NCBI RefSeq assembly: GCF_900119165.1
Contig: NZ_FPJG01000006.1
Coordinates: forward strand, 7,602,001-7,666,000
Reading direction: 5' to 3'
Source: Amycolatopsis australiensis
GTDB taxonomy: Bacteria > Actinomycetota > Actinomycetes > Mycobacteriales > Pseudonocardiaceae
Length of the DNA stretch: 64,000 bases
Shown in pieces: positions 9,501 through 17,458 of the stretch; within the stretch, counting starts at the first letter, position 1; every line of letters begins with the position of its first letter. A program made the position numbers and the translations under genes. The notes beneath the pieces are model-generated. The model did no database searches. It had not been told where the DNA came from and saw only the letters and a list, made by a program, of their open reading frames with translations.

Positions 9501-9582
9501 CGTCGCCCCACACGGCCAGCACGCCGTCCCGCGGGGGATCCGCGGGAAGGTAGGTGGCCCGGGTGTCTGCGCTGAACTCCAC
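6580..9582 (-). CDS. SNF2-family DEAD/DEAH helicase
   Basis: A SNF2/Rad54-type double-stranded-DNA translocase of about 1000 residues. N-terminal half: helicase-associated region with acidic patches. ATPase: Walker A DDMGLGKT at residues 475-482, DEAQH near 657, LTGTPVENRL, then the C-terminal RecA lobe with LVFSQYVQLCRLLE, LSLKAGGVGLNLT and DRAYRIGQ. An unusual Pro/Ala/Glu-rich insert of about 90 residues (near 495-583) separates motif I from the Ia strand LVICPTSLLGNW. The start is uncertain: GTG 9582 gives a natural N-terminus and leaves a dyad upstream; GTG 9630 would add 16 residues. It is coupled to the SWIM gene. Confidence 0.9.
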   Translation of the reverse strand: MEFSADTRATYLPADPPRDGVLAVWGDDVAGGTTIELVLPRGGRFARTKVEAELVPLERALPRLLAVGEEASPAVAAWSAAVNAGVNLVARGRLRPAVSPAGAAAWRIGPLDAADEELLRGLAGALPPEAYALPLTGLKRIRLHSPDSLVRALWDATADLLARSPAAPVGAGDPAFAAREPALLGPDAAAWLAELEAREPRGVQVLLRVEGRDDDSFAGVLAVRSMAEPSLVVEAATLWDAPDAVLNRLGDQVETQLLLGLRRGARAWEPLGRVLAEPAPAELPLSDDEVVDLLTDGARELGGAGIEVLWAKGLFAGEVKAKASATQAPASVTGPEFALRSLLEFRWQLSLGGEQLTEAEVTALAEAKRPLVRLRGQWVRVDPQLLARVRGRTRKLDAGEALAAALTGELELDGERVEFAAPPALGGLAERIRDRAGGEIAVPEGLKATLRPYQRAGLAWLATMTDLGLGACLADDMGLGKTIQLIALHLHRRTSARVRQDELAKARLEPSPPAGSLLAAGPPPHAEPPAAADLPPGPELPPAGDEVSPAVGEVAAAAAELPSPGGEAPSAEGEALTPKLPPTGGGPTLVICPTSLLGNWEREFARFAPDVPVRRFHGGSRHLDDLAPDEVVLATYGVLRRDRATLSEVDWGLVAADEAQHVKNPLSATAKELRKIPAAAKVALTGTPVENRLTELWSIVDWTTPGLLGPLDRFRRTVARPIERDHDKAVTERLAATVRPFLLRRRKSDPDIAPELPRKTETDRFVPLTAEQTTLYEAVVRENLAEIRETRGIKRRGQVLQLLTELKQICNHPAQFLKEPHGALTGRSGKLAAFEELLDVILDEGESVLVFSQYVQLCRLLERRLAERGLPTEVLSGESSPSKRQDMVDRFQAGEIPVFLLSLKAGGVGLNLTRATHVIHYDRWWNPAVEDQATDRAYRIGQDRPVQVHRLIAEGTLEERIAQVLEKKRGLAESIVGAGEDWITELSDDELADLVRLGSG

Positions 9583-9629
9583 GACCGCAACGCTAGAACA
9601 CACCCCCGACAGTTTCGGGCCGGCCGGCA

Positions 9630-9644
9630 CGAACGGTCCGTTCG
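9630..9644. promoter_or_regulatory. Inverted repeat upstream of the SNF2 helicase
   Basis: CGAACGGTCCGTTCG is a perfect dyad around one central base, 48 bp upstream of the preferred helicase start. It looks like an operator. It resembles the mycobacterial LexA box CGAACnnnnGTTCG but has five rather than four central bases, so LexA control is doubtful. Confidence 0.4.
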
Positions 9645-9684
9645 CACCGTTGCACGACGCAACCCACCCGTGCGCCGGAGCGCG

Positions 9685-11742
9685 TCAGCGGGGCAGGCCC
9701 AGAAGCCGTTCCGCCGTCAGGGAACGCAGGACCTGCGTCGTGCCGCCCGCGATCGACAGGCAGCGCGTCAGCAGGAACTCGTGCTGCGCCGGGCCATCGG
9801 CGGGCAACGCGCCCGTTCCCGCCAGCTCCACCGCGAACTCCGCGACGTCCTGCCGGTGCTGCACGCCGAGCAGCTTCCGCACGCTCGACTCCGCGCCCGG
9901 ATCCTGACCGCCCAGCCGCCGCAACGCCGCCCGCAGGTCCAGCACCGAGCCCGCGACGCCGTCGGCGACGAGCGAACCGAGCCGGTCCAGCGCGACGTCG
10001 TCCAGCGCGGCGATGTCCACAGTGGACAGCAACGCCTGCACGCTCTCCCCGACCGCCGACCCGCTGCCGATGGCCACCCGCTCGTTGGCCAGGGTCGTGC
10101 GCGCCAGCCGCCAGCCGCCGCCCGGCGCGCCGACGACGTCGGCGTCCGGCACGAACACGTCGTCGAGGAACACCTCGTTGAACACCGCTTCGCCGGTGAT
10201 CTCGCGCAGCGGCCGTGTCGTGATGCCCTCGGCGCGCATGTCCACCAGGAAGTAGGTGATGCCCTTGTGCTTCGGCACGTCCGGGTCGGTGCGCGCCAGG
10301 CAGATCCCCCAGTCGGCTTCGCGGGCCAGCGACGTCCACACCTTCTGCCCGGTCAGCCGCCAGCCGCCCGCGACGCGCCGGGCCGCGGTCCGCAGCGACG
10401 CCAGGTCGGAGCCCGCGCCCGGCTCGCTGAACAGCTGGCACCACGTGATTTCACCCCGAAGAGTGGCTTGCGCGAAGCGGGCACGCTGCTCGTCGCTGCC
10501 GTGCTCGAGGATCGTCGGGACGGCCCAGGCGCCGATCACCAGGTCGGGGCGGCGGACCCCGGCCGCGGCCAGCGCACCGTCGATCCGCAGCTGCTCCGCC
10601 GCGTCGGCGCCCCGGCCGTACGGCGGCGGCCAGTGCGGCGCCAGCAGTCCCGCGTCCGCCAGGGCGACCCGCCGGTCACCGGCGGGCAGCGCAGCGATCC
10701 GGGCCACCTCGTCCCGCAGAGCGGGATCCTCACCGACGTCGACGCCCAGCGTCCGCTCGGTCCCGGCGAGAGCCAGCGAAGCCGCTTCGCGCCGCCACGG
10801 CCCGGAGCCCCCGAGCCACTGTCGCAACGCGACGGCCCGTCGCAGGTAGAGGTGCGCGTCGTGCTCCCAGGTGAACCCGATCCCACCGAGCACCTGGATG
10901 CAGTCCTTGGCGTTGGCGACGGCCGCGTCGAGGGCGACGGCGGCCGCGCTCGCCACCGAAAGCGGATGCTGTCCCGAAGCCGCGTCCCAGGCCAGTGCTT
11001 CCGCGGCTTCGGCGCGGCAGAGCATCTCCGCGCACAGGTGCTTGACCGCCTGGAAGCCGCCGATCGGCCGGCCGAACTGCTCGCGGACCTTGGCGTACTC
11101 GACGGCGACGGTCAGGCACCGCCGGGCCACCCCCGCCGCTTCGGCCGCGGCCAAGGTCGCCGCGAGCGGAGCGACCCCCGGAAGAGTGAACGGATCGGCG
11201 TGGACGCCGGAAAACCGGATCCGCGCCAAGGGCCGCGAGAAGTCGAACGCCGCCAGCGGCTCGACGCCGACTCCGGGCGTCCCGGGGGCGAGCAGCACGT
11301 GGCCGCCGTCGACCGGGACCAGCAGCCAGGACCCGGGATCGGCGCCCGGCACCGGCCCGGTGACGCCGTCGGCGAGCGACACCGCGTCCAGCACGACCGC
11401 GACGGCCGCTTCCCCCTCGGCCAGCGCCGGCAGCAGCTCTTTCGCCGCGGGGACGTCCGCGAGCAGCAGGCCCGCCAACGCGGTCCCGAGCACCGGGCCG
11501 GGAACGAGTTCTTCGGCCGCCGCGGCGAGCCCGGCCGCGAGGTCGGCGACGCTGCCGTCGGCGCCGCCGGCCGCGGCGGGCAGGGCGACGCCGAACAGGC
11601 CGAGCCCGGCGAAGCCCGCCGGGATCCCCGCGGCCGCACCGGTTTCCGCCGCTCGCACCGCCTCGCGCGGGTGGTGCGCGGCGGACCAGGCGTGGATCGC
11701 CTCGGCCAGCGCGGCCTGTTCCTCGGTGAGCGCGACCGGCAT
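9685..11742 (-). CDS. fadE34: Double-domain acyl-CoA dehydrogenase, FadE34/ChsE3-like
   Basis: A 685-residue fusion of two acyl-CoA dehydrogenase modules. The first half (about 1-330) contains EQFGRPIGGFQAVKHLCAEM and LGGIGFTWEHDAHLYLRR; the second (about 340-685) has the N-terminal helical domain, WCQLFSEPGAGSDLASL, GWRLTGQKVWTSLA and a C-terminal SIAGGTTQVLRSLTAERLLG. This layout is that of M. tuberculosis FadE34 (ChsE3), which dehydrogenates a steroid-CoA with a five-carbon side chain. GAGGAGG precedes the ATG. It is divergent from kstR with KstR boxes between, as Rv3573c/Rv3574 are in M. tuberculosis. The assignment rests on fusion, order and operator rather than alignment. Confidence 0.9.
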   Translation of the reverse strand: MPVALTEEQAALAEAIHAWSAAHHPREAVRAAETGAAAGIPAGFAGLGLFGVALPAAAGGADGSVADLAAGLAAAAEELVPGPVLGTALAGLLLADVPAAKELLPALAEGEAAVAVVLDAVSLADGVTGPVPGADPGSWLLVPVDGGHVLLAPGTPGVGVEPLAAFDFSRPLARIRFSGVHADPFTLPGVAPLAATLAAAEAAGVARRCLTVAVEYAKVREQFGRPIGGFQAVKHLCAEMLCRAEAAEALAWDAASGQHPLSVASAAAVALDAAVANAKDCIQVLGGIGFTWEHDAHLYLRRAVALRQWLGGSGPWRREAASLALAGTERTLGVDVGEDPALRDEVARIAALPAGDRRVALADAGLLAPHWPPPYGRGADAAEQLRIDGALAAAGVRRPDLVIGAWAVPTILEHGSDEQRARFAQATLRGEITWCQLFSEPGAGSDLASLRTAARRVAGGWRLTGQKVWTSLAREADWGICLARTDPDVPKHKGITYFLVDMRAEGITTRPLREITGEAVFNEVFLDDVFVPDADVVGAPGGGWRLARTTLANERVAIGSGSAVGESVQALLSTVDIAALDDVALDRLGSLVADGVAGSVLDLRAALRRLGGQDPGAESSVRKLLGVQHRQDVAEFAVELAGTGALPADGPAQHEFLLTRCLSIAGGTTQVLRSLTAERLLGLPR

Positions 11743-11780
11743 GCGGGCCTCCTCGCGGTACGGGACACTACTCGCGAGTG

Positions 11781-11794
11781 TAGAACGTGTTACA
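11781..11794. promoter_or_regulatory. KstR operator, fadE34 side
   Basis: TAGAACGTGTTACA matches TnnAACnnGTTnnA exactly. It lies 39 bp upstream of the fadE34-like start and about 95 bp upstream of kstR, placed to repress the dehydrogenase and possibly kstR. Confidence 0.78.
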
Positions 11795-11857
11795 GTTTTT
11801 CGGCCAGTGGGTCGGTTGTTGAACGTTTCGCCTGGACAGGTACTCTACGTCGTGAAC

Positions 11858-11871
11858 TGGAACAAGTTCCG
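11858..11871. promoter_or_regulatory. Second KstR operator, kstR side
   Basis: TGGAACAAGTTCCG matches TnnAACnnGTTnnA except for its last base and has symmetric arms GGAAC/GTTCC. It ends 18 bp before the kstR start, a position suited to autorepression. Confidence 0.68.
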
Positions 11872-11889
11872 AAGGACGGGGGAACGCCG

Positions 11890-12510
11890 ATGCCAGGCAA
11901 GACCAAGGCGCGCGGCAACGGCCTCAGCGCGATCGGCGCCGACGAGCTCGGCTCGGCCGCGCAGCGCGACCGCCGCCGCCGCATCATCGACGCGACCCTC
12001 GCGCTGGCCTCGAAGGGCGGCTACGACGCCGTGCAGATGCGGGCCGTCGCCGAGAAGGCCGACGTCGCGCTCGGCACGCTCTACCGGTACTTCCCGTCGA
12101 AGATCCACCTGCTCGTCTCCGGCCTGGCCCGCGAGTTCGAGCGCGCGCAGGAGAAGCTGGAGCGCCAGGCCATACCCGGCGACACGCCCGCCGAGCGGCT
12201 GATGTTCGTGCTCGGCCGCAACACCCGGCTGATGCAGCGCGACCCGCACCTGACCGAGGCGATGGTCCGGGCGTTCATGTTCGCCGACACCTCCGCCGCC
12301 GCCGAGGTCGAGCAGGTCGGACGGCTGATGGAGAACATGTTCGCCCAGGCGATGGGCATCGCCGAGCCGACCGAGGCCGACCGGGACATCTTCCACGTGG
12401 TCGCCGACGTCTGGATGGCGAACCTGGTGGCCTGGGTGACCCGCCGCGCGTCGGCCGCCGACGTCGCCCACCGCCTGGAGCTGTCGGTTCACCTGCTGCT
12501 GGACAAGTAG
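11890..12510 (+). CDS. kstR: KstR, TetR-family repressor of sterol catabolism
   Basis: A 206-residue TetR-family repressor. The region ELGSAAQRDRRRRIIDATLA, then GGYDAVQMRAVAEKADVALG and TLYRYFPSKIHLLVS, closely follows what I know of M. tuberculosis KstR, and the C-terminal half retains HLTEAMVRAFMFADTSAAAEVEQV and a late WVTRRASAADVAHRLEL. KstR represses cholesterol-degradation genes and is released by a 3-oxo-steroid CoA thioester. The ATG at 11890 lies inside a much longer open frame that is a shadow of the genes opposite. It is divergent from the fadE34-like gene and shares two operators with it. Its 3' end overlaps the convergent LLM gene by 22 bp. Confidence 0.93.
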   Translation: MPGKTKARGNGLSAIGADELGSAAQRDRRRRIIDATLALASKGGYDAVQMRAVAEKADVALGTLYRYFPSKIHLLVSGLAREFERAQEKLERQAIPGDTPAERLMFVLGRNTRLMQRDPHLTEAMVRAFMFADTSAAAEVEQVGRLMENMFAQAMGIAEPTEADRDIFHVVADVWMANLVAWVTRRASAADVAHRLELSVHLLLDK

Positions 12511-13319
12511 CCCGCCAGCTCGTCCAGCGCCTTGAGCGTCTCCGTCTCCGGCAGCGTCTCGAGCAGGAACGTGTACCGCTCGACGCCGGCCTCGCGGAAG
12601 CCGTCGATCACCTTCGGCTTGGCGGGCCCGCCGAACACGGCGAACCGGACGTCGTCCCGGCCCTGGTCGGCCAGCCACCCCCGGACGCGCCGGACCTCGT
12701 CGAAGTGCGTGTGGCCACGAAGAAGCCAGCCGTCGCCGTACTTGGCCAAGCGCTTCAGCGCCGCTTCGCTCTCGCCCCCGATGTAGATCGGCACGTGCGG
12801 CTTCTGCACCGGCTTCGGCCAGCTGAAGATCGGGTCGAAGTCGACGTGCGCACCGTGGAACTCCGCCTGCTCCGACGTCCAGATCCGCTTCAGCGCGGCC
12901 AGCTGCTCGTCGGCCAGCGCGCCGCGGGTCGCCGGGTCGGTGCCGTGGTTGCGCATCTCCTCGCGGTTCCAGCCGACGCCGATGCCGAACAGCACGCGCC
13001 CGCCGGAGACGAGGTCCAGTGACGCGACCTCCTTGGCCGTGTGGATCACGTCACGCTGGGGCAGCAGCGCGATCCCGGTGCCGAGCAGCAGGTCCGACGT
13101 CGCGGTGCCCGCGGCGGCGAGCGCCACGAACGGGTCGAGCGTGCGCTTGTACTTCTCCGGTAGGTCGCCACCCCCCGGGTACGGGCTCTCCCGGCTGACG
13201 GGGATGTGCGAGTGCTCCGCCAGGAACAGCGAGTCGAAGCCGCGTTCTTCCAGTGCCTTGCCCAGGACGTCCGGCCGGATGCCTTCGTCGGTCACGAACG
13301 TCGAGATCCCGAATTCCAT
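12489..13319 (-). CDS. LLM-class F420-dependent oxidoreductase
   Basis: A 276-residue TIM-barrel oxidoreductase of the luciferase-like class that normally uses coenzyme F420. Visible signatures are the N-terminus EFGISTFVTDEGIRPDVLGKA, the LAEHSHIP segment, LGTGIALLPQRDVIHTAKEVASLDLVSGGR and GIGVGWNREEMRNHG, and VPIYIGGESEAALKR. The start at 13319 has GGGGA upstream; the longer frame has no site. The C-terminus lies over the end of kstR. Substrate unknown; many paralogues occur in sterol- and lipid-degrading actinobacteria. Confidence 0.9.
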   Translation of the reverse strand: MEFGISTFVTDEGIRPDVLGKALEERGFDSLFLAEHSHIPVSRESPYPGGGDLPEKYKRTLDPFVALAAAGTATSDLLLGTGIALLPQRDVIHTAKEVASLDLVSGGRVLFGIGVGWNREEMRNHGTDPATRGALADEQLAALKRIWTSEQAEFHGAHVDFDPIFSWPKPVQKPHVPIYIGGESEAALKRLAKYGDGWLLRGHTHFDEVRRVRGWLADQGRDDVRFAVFGGPAKPKVIDGFREAGVERYTFLLETLPETETLKALDELAGYLSSSR

Positions 13320-13396
13320 GTCCCCACGACTACCACCGGGTTGACAGGGGGTGCACGATGGAGTCATCTCATCATATGTTGAATAAGGGGGTAGTC

Positions 13397-14092
13397 ATGG
13401 ACGTTCAGGACGTCGACTTCGAACAGCTGTACCGCGGCGCCACCCCGATGGGCCGCAAGATGCCGTGGGACCTCGGCGCGCCGCAGCCGGCGGTCGTCGC
13501 GCTGGCCGACGCCGGCGAGTTCACCGGCGACGTGCTCGACATCGGCTGCGGCCTCGGCGACAACTCCGCGTTCCTCGCCTCCCGCGGCCTGCACGTCACC
13601 GGGCTGGACGGCGCACCCTCGGCGATCGAGCAGGCCCGCGCCCGCGCCGCGGCGAAGGGGCTCGACATCGAGTTCGCCGTCGCCGACGCGACGAAGCTCG
13701 AAGGCTACGAAGACCGGTTCGACACGGTCCTCGACAGCGCGCTCTACCACTGCCTGTCCGAGGACCAACGGCGCCAGTACCTGGCCGCGCTGACCCGCGC
13801 GGCCCGGCCGGGCGCGCGCCTGCACCTGTTCTGCTTCTCGCCGGAGGTGCCGGCCGCCTTCCCCGCGCCGTACCTGATCAGCGAAGCCGACCTGCGGGAG
13901 ACCGTCGGCCGCGGCTGGACGATCGAGCTGCTCGAACCCACGGTGTACACGACGTCCATGACGCCCGAGGAGCTGCGCCAGAGCGTCCGCGTGGTGCTGG
14001 ACGAGGATCCCACCGGCCTGGACCGGCTCGGCACCGACGCTGACGGCCGGGTGCTCGTGCCGGTCTGGCGGCTCAAGGCGGTCCGGCGCTAG
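13397..14092 (+). CDS. Class I SAM-dependent methyltransferase
   Basis: A 231-residue methyltransferase. The SAM-binding loop is VLDIGCGLGDNSAFLA near residues 48-63, followed by the acidic GLDGAPS, the AVADATKLEG motif and LDSALYHCLSED. AAGGGGG precedes ATG 13397. It stands divergent from the LLM gene, and its TAG stop overlaps the convergent icmF stop by three bases. The acceptor is unknown; the fold is shared by thiol, halide and small-molecule methyltransferases. Confidence 0.88.
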   Translation: MDVQDVDFEQLYRGATPMGRKMPWDLGAPQPAVVALADAGEFTGDVLDIGCGLGDNSAFLASRGLHVTGLDGAPSAIEQARARAAAKGLDIEFAVADATKLEGYEDRFDTVLDSALYHCLSEDQRRQYLAALTRAARPGARLHLFCFSPEVPAAFPAPYLISEADLRETVGRGWTIELLEPTVYTTSMTPEELRQSVRVVLDEDPTGLDRLGTDADGRVLVPVWRLKAVRR

Positions 14093-17000
14093 ACGTTGCG
14101 CCGGTACTGGCCCCCGACCTCGAAGAACGCCTCCGTGATCTGACCGAGCGAGCACACCCGCGCGGCGTCCATCAGCACCTCGAACAGGTTGCCGCCGCGG
14201 GTGGCCGCCTCGCGCAGCGCCTTCAGCGCCTGCTGGGCCTCCTCGTGGTGGCGGCGCTGGAAGTCCGCGAGCCGGTCCAGCTGGGACTTCTTCTCCTCCT
14301 CGGTCGCCCGGGCCAGCTCGACCTCGACGTCGTCCTCACCCGCGCGCGGGTTGCGGAAGGTGTTGACGCCGATGATCGGCAGCGAGCCGTCGTGCTTCTT
14401 GCGCTCGTACAGGATCGATTCGTCCTGGATCTTGCCGCGCTGGTAGCCCGTCTCCATCGCGCCGAGCACGCCGCCGCGCTCGCTGATCCGGTCGAACTCG
14501 GCCAGCACGGCCTCCTCGACCAGGTCGGTCAGCTCGTCGATGATGAACGAGCCCTGCAGCGGGTTCTCGTTCTTCGACAGGCCCCACTCCTTGTTGATGA
14601 TCATCTGGATGGCCATCGCGCGGCGCACCGACGACTCCGACGGCGTGGTGATGGCCTCGTCGTAGGCGTTGGTGTGCAAGGAGTTCGCGTTGTCGTAGAG
14701 CGCGCAGAGCGCCTGCAGCGTCGTGCGGATGTCGTTGAAGCTCATCTCCTGCGCGTGCAGCGACCGCCCGGACGTCTGGACGTGGTACTTGAGCTTCTGC
14801 GACCGCTCGTTCGCGCCGTAGCGCTCGCGCATCGCCACCGCCCAGATCCGCCGCGCCACCCGGCCGAGCACCGAGTACTCCGCGTCCATGCCGTTGGAGA
14901 AGAAGAACGACAGGTTCGGCGCGAAGTCGTCGATGTGCATGCCGCGGGCGAGGTACGACTCGACGTAGGTGAAGCCGTTCGAAAGAGTGAACGCCAGCTG
15001 CGAGATCGGGTTCGCCCCGGCCTCGGCGATGTGGTAGCCGGAGATCGACACCGAGTAGAAGTTGCGGACGCCGTGGTCGATGAACCACTCCTGGATGTCG
15101 GCCATCATCCGCAGGCTGAACTCGGTGGAGAAGATGCAGGTGTTCTGGCCCTGGTCCTCCTTGAGGATGTCGGCCTGCACCGTGCCGCGCACCGTCTTCA
15201 GCACCCACGCGCGGATCTCGGCGGCCTCTTCGGCCGACGGCTCACGGCCGTGCTCGGCCTTGAACGCGTCGAGCTTCTGGTCGATCGCGGTGTTGAGGAA
15301 GAAGGCGAGGATCGTCGGCGCCGGGCCGTTGATCGTCATCGACACCGACGTGTTCGGCGCGGTCAGGTCGAAGCCGTCGTAGAGTGCCTTCATGTCCTCG
15401 AGCGTCGCGATCGACACCCCGGACGTGCCGACCTTGCCGTAGATGTCCGGGCGCGTGTCGGGATCGTGGCCGTAGAGCGTCACCGAGTCGAACGCGGTCG
15501 AGAGCCGCTTCGCCTCCGAGTCGGCCGAGAGCAGCTTGAACCGGCGGTTGGTGCGGAAGGGGTCGCCCTCGCCGGCGAACATCCGCGCCGGGTCCTCCCC
15601 CTCGCGCTTGAACGGGAAGACTCCCGCGGTGTACGGGAAGTAGCCCGGGAGGTTTTCCCGGCGCAGGAACGAAAGCAGCTCGCCGGACTCGGCGTAACGC
15701 GGCAGGGCGACGCGCGGGATCCGGTTGCCGGACAGCGTGTCGCGCCACAGCTGCGTGCGGAGCTCCTTGTCTCGGATCTTCACGACCAGCTCGTCCTGGC
15801 GGTACTCCTCCGACAGCGCCCGGAAGCGCTCCAGGAGCTTTGTCGACTCGCCGTCCACATCGGACTCGGCGGCCGCGAGCAGGCCGTCCAGCGCGTCGGT
15901 CGAGGCGTCCGCCTTCGCCAGTTCGGCCCGCGCGGTCGCCAGCGCGTCACGCTTGCGGACGGCGGCGACCTGCTGCTCGGTCTTCGCGTGGTAGCCGCGG
16001 ACGGTCTCGGCGATTTCGGCCAGGTAGCGGCTGCGGTTGCCCGGGATGATCGTCGACGCGTCGGTCGACACCTTGCCCTCGACCTTCGGCAGCGTGCCCG
16101 CCGAGACGGTCAGGCCACGCCCGGCGAGCGTGTCCCGCAGGTACTGGTACAGCGCCGTGACGCCGTCGTCGTTGAACTTCGCCGCGCTCGTGCCGTAGAC
16201 CGGCATGTCCTCCGGGCCGCGGTCGAACGCCTCGCGGTTGCGCACCAGCTGGCGGGCGACGTCCCGGCGGGCGTCCTCGGCCCCGCGGCGCTCGAACTTG
16301 TTGATCGCGACGACGTCGGCGAAGTCGAGCATGTCGATCTTCTCCAGCTGCGACGCGGCGCCGAACTCCGGCGTCATCACGTACAGCGACTCGTCCACGA
16401 AGTCGACGATGCCGGCGTCGCCCTGGCCGATGCCCGGCGTCTCCACGATCACCAGGTCGAACCCGGCGGCTTTGCAGGCGAGGATCGACTCGCGCAGCCC
16501 GGCCGGGATCTCGCCCGACGTCGTGCGCGTCGCCAGCGAGCGGAAGAACACCGGCGAGCCGTCCAGGCAGTTCATCCGGATGCGGTCGCCGAGCAGCGCG
16601 CCGCCGCCCTTGCGCCGCGACGGGTCGACGGCGAGCACCGCGATCCGCAGCTTGTCCTCCTGGTCGAGGCGGAAGCGGCGGATCAGCTCGTCGGTGAGCG
16701 ACGACTTGCCCGAGCCACCGGTGCCGGTGATGCCGAGCACCGGCACCTCGCGCTTGCCCGCCGCCTCGGTGATCCCGCCGAGCAGGTCGCCGGGGAGCTT
16801 CTCGGCCTGCAGCTGGGTGATGACGCGCGAGAGCGCGGCGACGTCACCGGAGAGGACCTTGTCCAGCGCCGGGCTCTCGGCCGTCAGGTCGACGTCGCAG
16901 GCCTTGATCATCGAGTTGATCATGCCCGGCAGGCCCATCTCGTAGCCGTCCTCGGGCGAGAAGATCCGGGCGACGCCGCGCGAGTGCAGCAGCTCGATCT

Positions 17001-17322
17001 CCTCGCGCACGATCACCCCGCCGCCGCCGCCGAAGACCTTGATGTGCCCGGCGCCGCGCTCGCGCAGCAGCTCGACCAGGTAGGAGAAGTACTCGACGTG
17101 GCCGCCTTGGTAGGCCGAGATGGCGACACCCTGGACGTCCTCGGCGATGGCGGCGGTGACCACCTCGTCGACCGAGCGGTTGTGCCCGAGGTGCACGACC
17201 TCCGCGCCCTGCGACTGGAGGATCCGCCGCATGATGTTGATCGACGCGTCGTGACCGTCGAAGAGGCTCGACGCCGTGACGAACCGGACGGGATGCACGG
17301 GACGGTACAGCTCGCTGCTCAT
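14089..17322 (-). CDS. icmF: Fused isobutyryl-CoA mutase / G-protein chaperone (IcmF)
   Basis: A 1077-residue adenosylcobalamin enzyme that interconverts isobutyryl-CoA and n-butyryl-CoA and may also accept pivalyl- or isovaleryl-CoA. Order: B12-binding domain (1-135) with DGHDASINIMRRIL carrying the cobalt-ligand histidine; MeaI-type GTPase (about 190-400) with P-loop GTGGSGKSS and INKFERRGA; linker; TIM-barrel mutase domain (about 540-1077) with VSIATLEDMKALYDGFDL and SISGYHIAEAGA. Length and order are those of IcmF, not of the two-gene methylmalonyl-CoA mutase. The start MSSELYRPVHPVRFVTAS follows GGAAGG. A dyad CCAAA-ATAC-TTTGG (17327-17340) sits on the ribosome site. It feeds valine and even-chain acyl units into central metabolism. 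Confidence 0.95.
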   Translation of the reverse strand: MSSELYRPVHPVRFVTASSLFDGHDASINIMRRILQSQGAEVVHLGHNRSVDEVVTAAIAEDVQGVAISAYQGGHVEYFSYLVELLRERGAGHIKVFGGGGGVIVREEIELLHSRGVARIFSPEDGYEMGLPGMINSMIKACDVDLTAESPALDKVLSGDVAALSRVITQLQAEKLPGDLLGGITEAAGKREVPVLGITGTGGSGKSSLTDELIRRFRLDQEDKLRIAVLAVDPSRRKGGGALLGDRIRMNCLDGSPVFFRSLATRTTSGEIPAGLRESILACKAAGFDLVIVETPGIGQGDAGIVDFVDESLYVMTPEFGAASQLEKIDMLDFADVVAINKFERRGAEDARRDVARQLVRNREAFDRGPEDMPVYGTSAAKFNDDGVTALYQYLRDTLAGRGLTVSAGTLPKVEGKVSTDASTIIPGNRSRYLAEIAETVRGYHAKTEQQVAAVRKRDALATARAELAKADASTDALDGLLAAAESDVDGESTKLLERFRALSEEYRQDELVVKIRDKELRTQLWRDTLSGNRIPRVALPRYAESGELLSFLRRENLPGYFPYTAGVFPFKREGEDPARMFAGEGDPFRTNRRFKLLSADSEAKRLSTAFDSVTLYGHDPDTRPDIYGKVGTSGVSIATLEDMKALYDGFDLTAPNTSVSMTINGPAPTILAFFLNTAIDQKLDAFKAEHGREPSAEEAAEIRAWVLKTVRGTVQADILKEDQGQNTCIFSTEFSLRMMADIQEWFIDHGVRNFYSVSISGYHIAEAGANPISQLAFTLSNGFTYVESYLARGMHIDDFAPNLSFFFSNGMDAEYSVLGRVARRIWAVAMRERYGANERSQKLKYHVQTSGRSLHAQEMSFNDIRTTLQALCALYDNANSLHTNAYDEAITTPSESSVRRAMAIQMIINKEWGLSKNENPLQGSFIIDELTDLVEEAVLAEFDRISERGGVLGAMETGYQRGKIQDESILYERKKHDGSLPIIGVNTFRNPRAGEDDVEVELARATEEEKKSQLDRLADFQRRHHEEAQQALKALREAATRGGNLFEVLMDAARVCSLGQITEAFFEVGGQYRRNV

Positions 17323-17426
17323 CCTTCCAAAATACTTTGGCTTCCTACTATTGGAAACCCGAGGGGTCGTGACGCGGATCTCAGCCGCCCGCAAGAAACT
17401 TGACATCGGCCAGCTCGGCGCTATGT

Positions 17427-17442
17427 TTAACCGCATCGTTAA
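17427..17442. promoter_or_regulatory. Probable ArsR-family operator
   Basis: TTAAC-CGCATC-GTTAA is a perfect inverted repeat 17 bp before the ArsR start, overlapping a second palindrome GTTAATTAAC (17438-17447). An AT-rich dyad just upstream of an ArsR gene is the usual autoregulatory site. Confidence 0.55.
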
Positions 17443-17458
17443 TTAACAAGGTGGTGAA

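Noticed and set aside
9630..9644. LexA (SOS) box before the helicase
   Set aside because: The arms match CGAAC/GTTCG but the centre is five bases, not four, so I keep it only as an unnamed dyad.
8008..12510. A 1500-codon open frame on the plus strand
   Set aside because: It runs antisense through the helicase and dehydrogenase genes; only its last 206 codons (kstR) are real. High GC at third positions keeps antisense frames open.
14245..17403. A 1052-codon frame opposite icmF
   Set aside because: Its composition is Arg/Val/Asp/His-rich without domains, a codon shadow of icmF.
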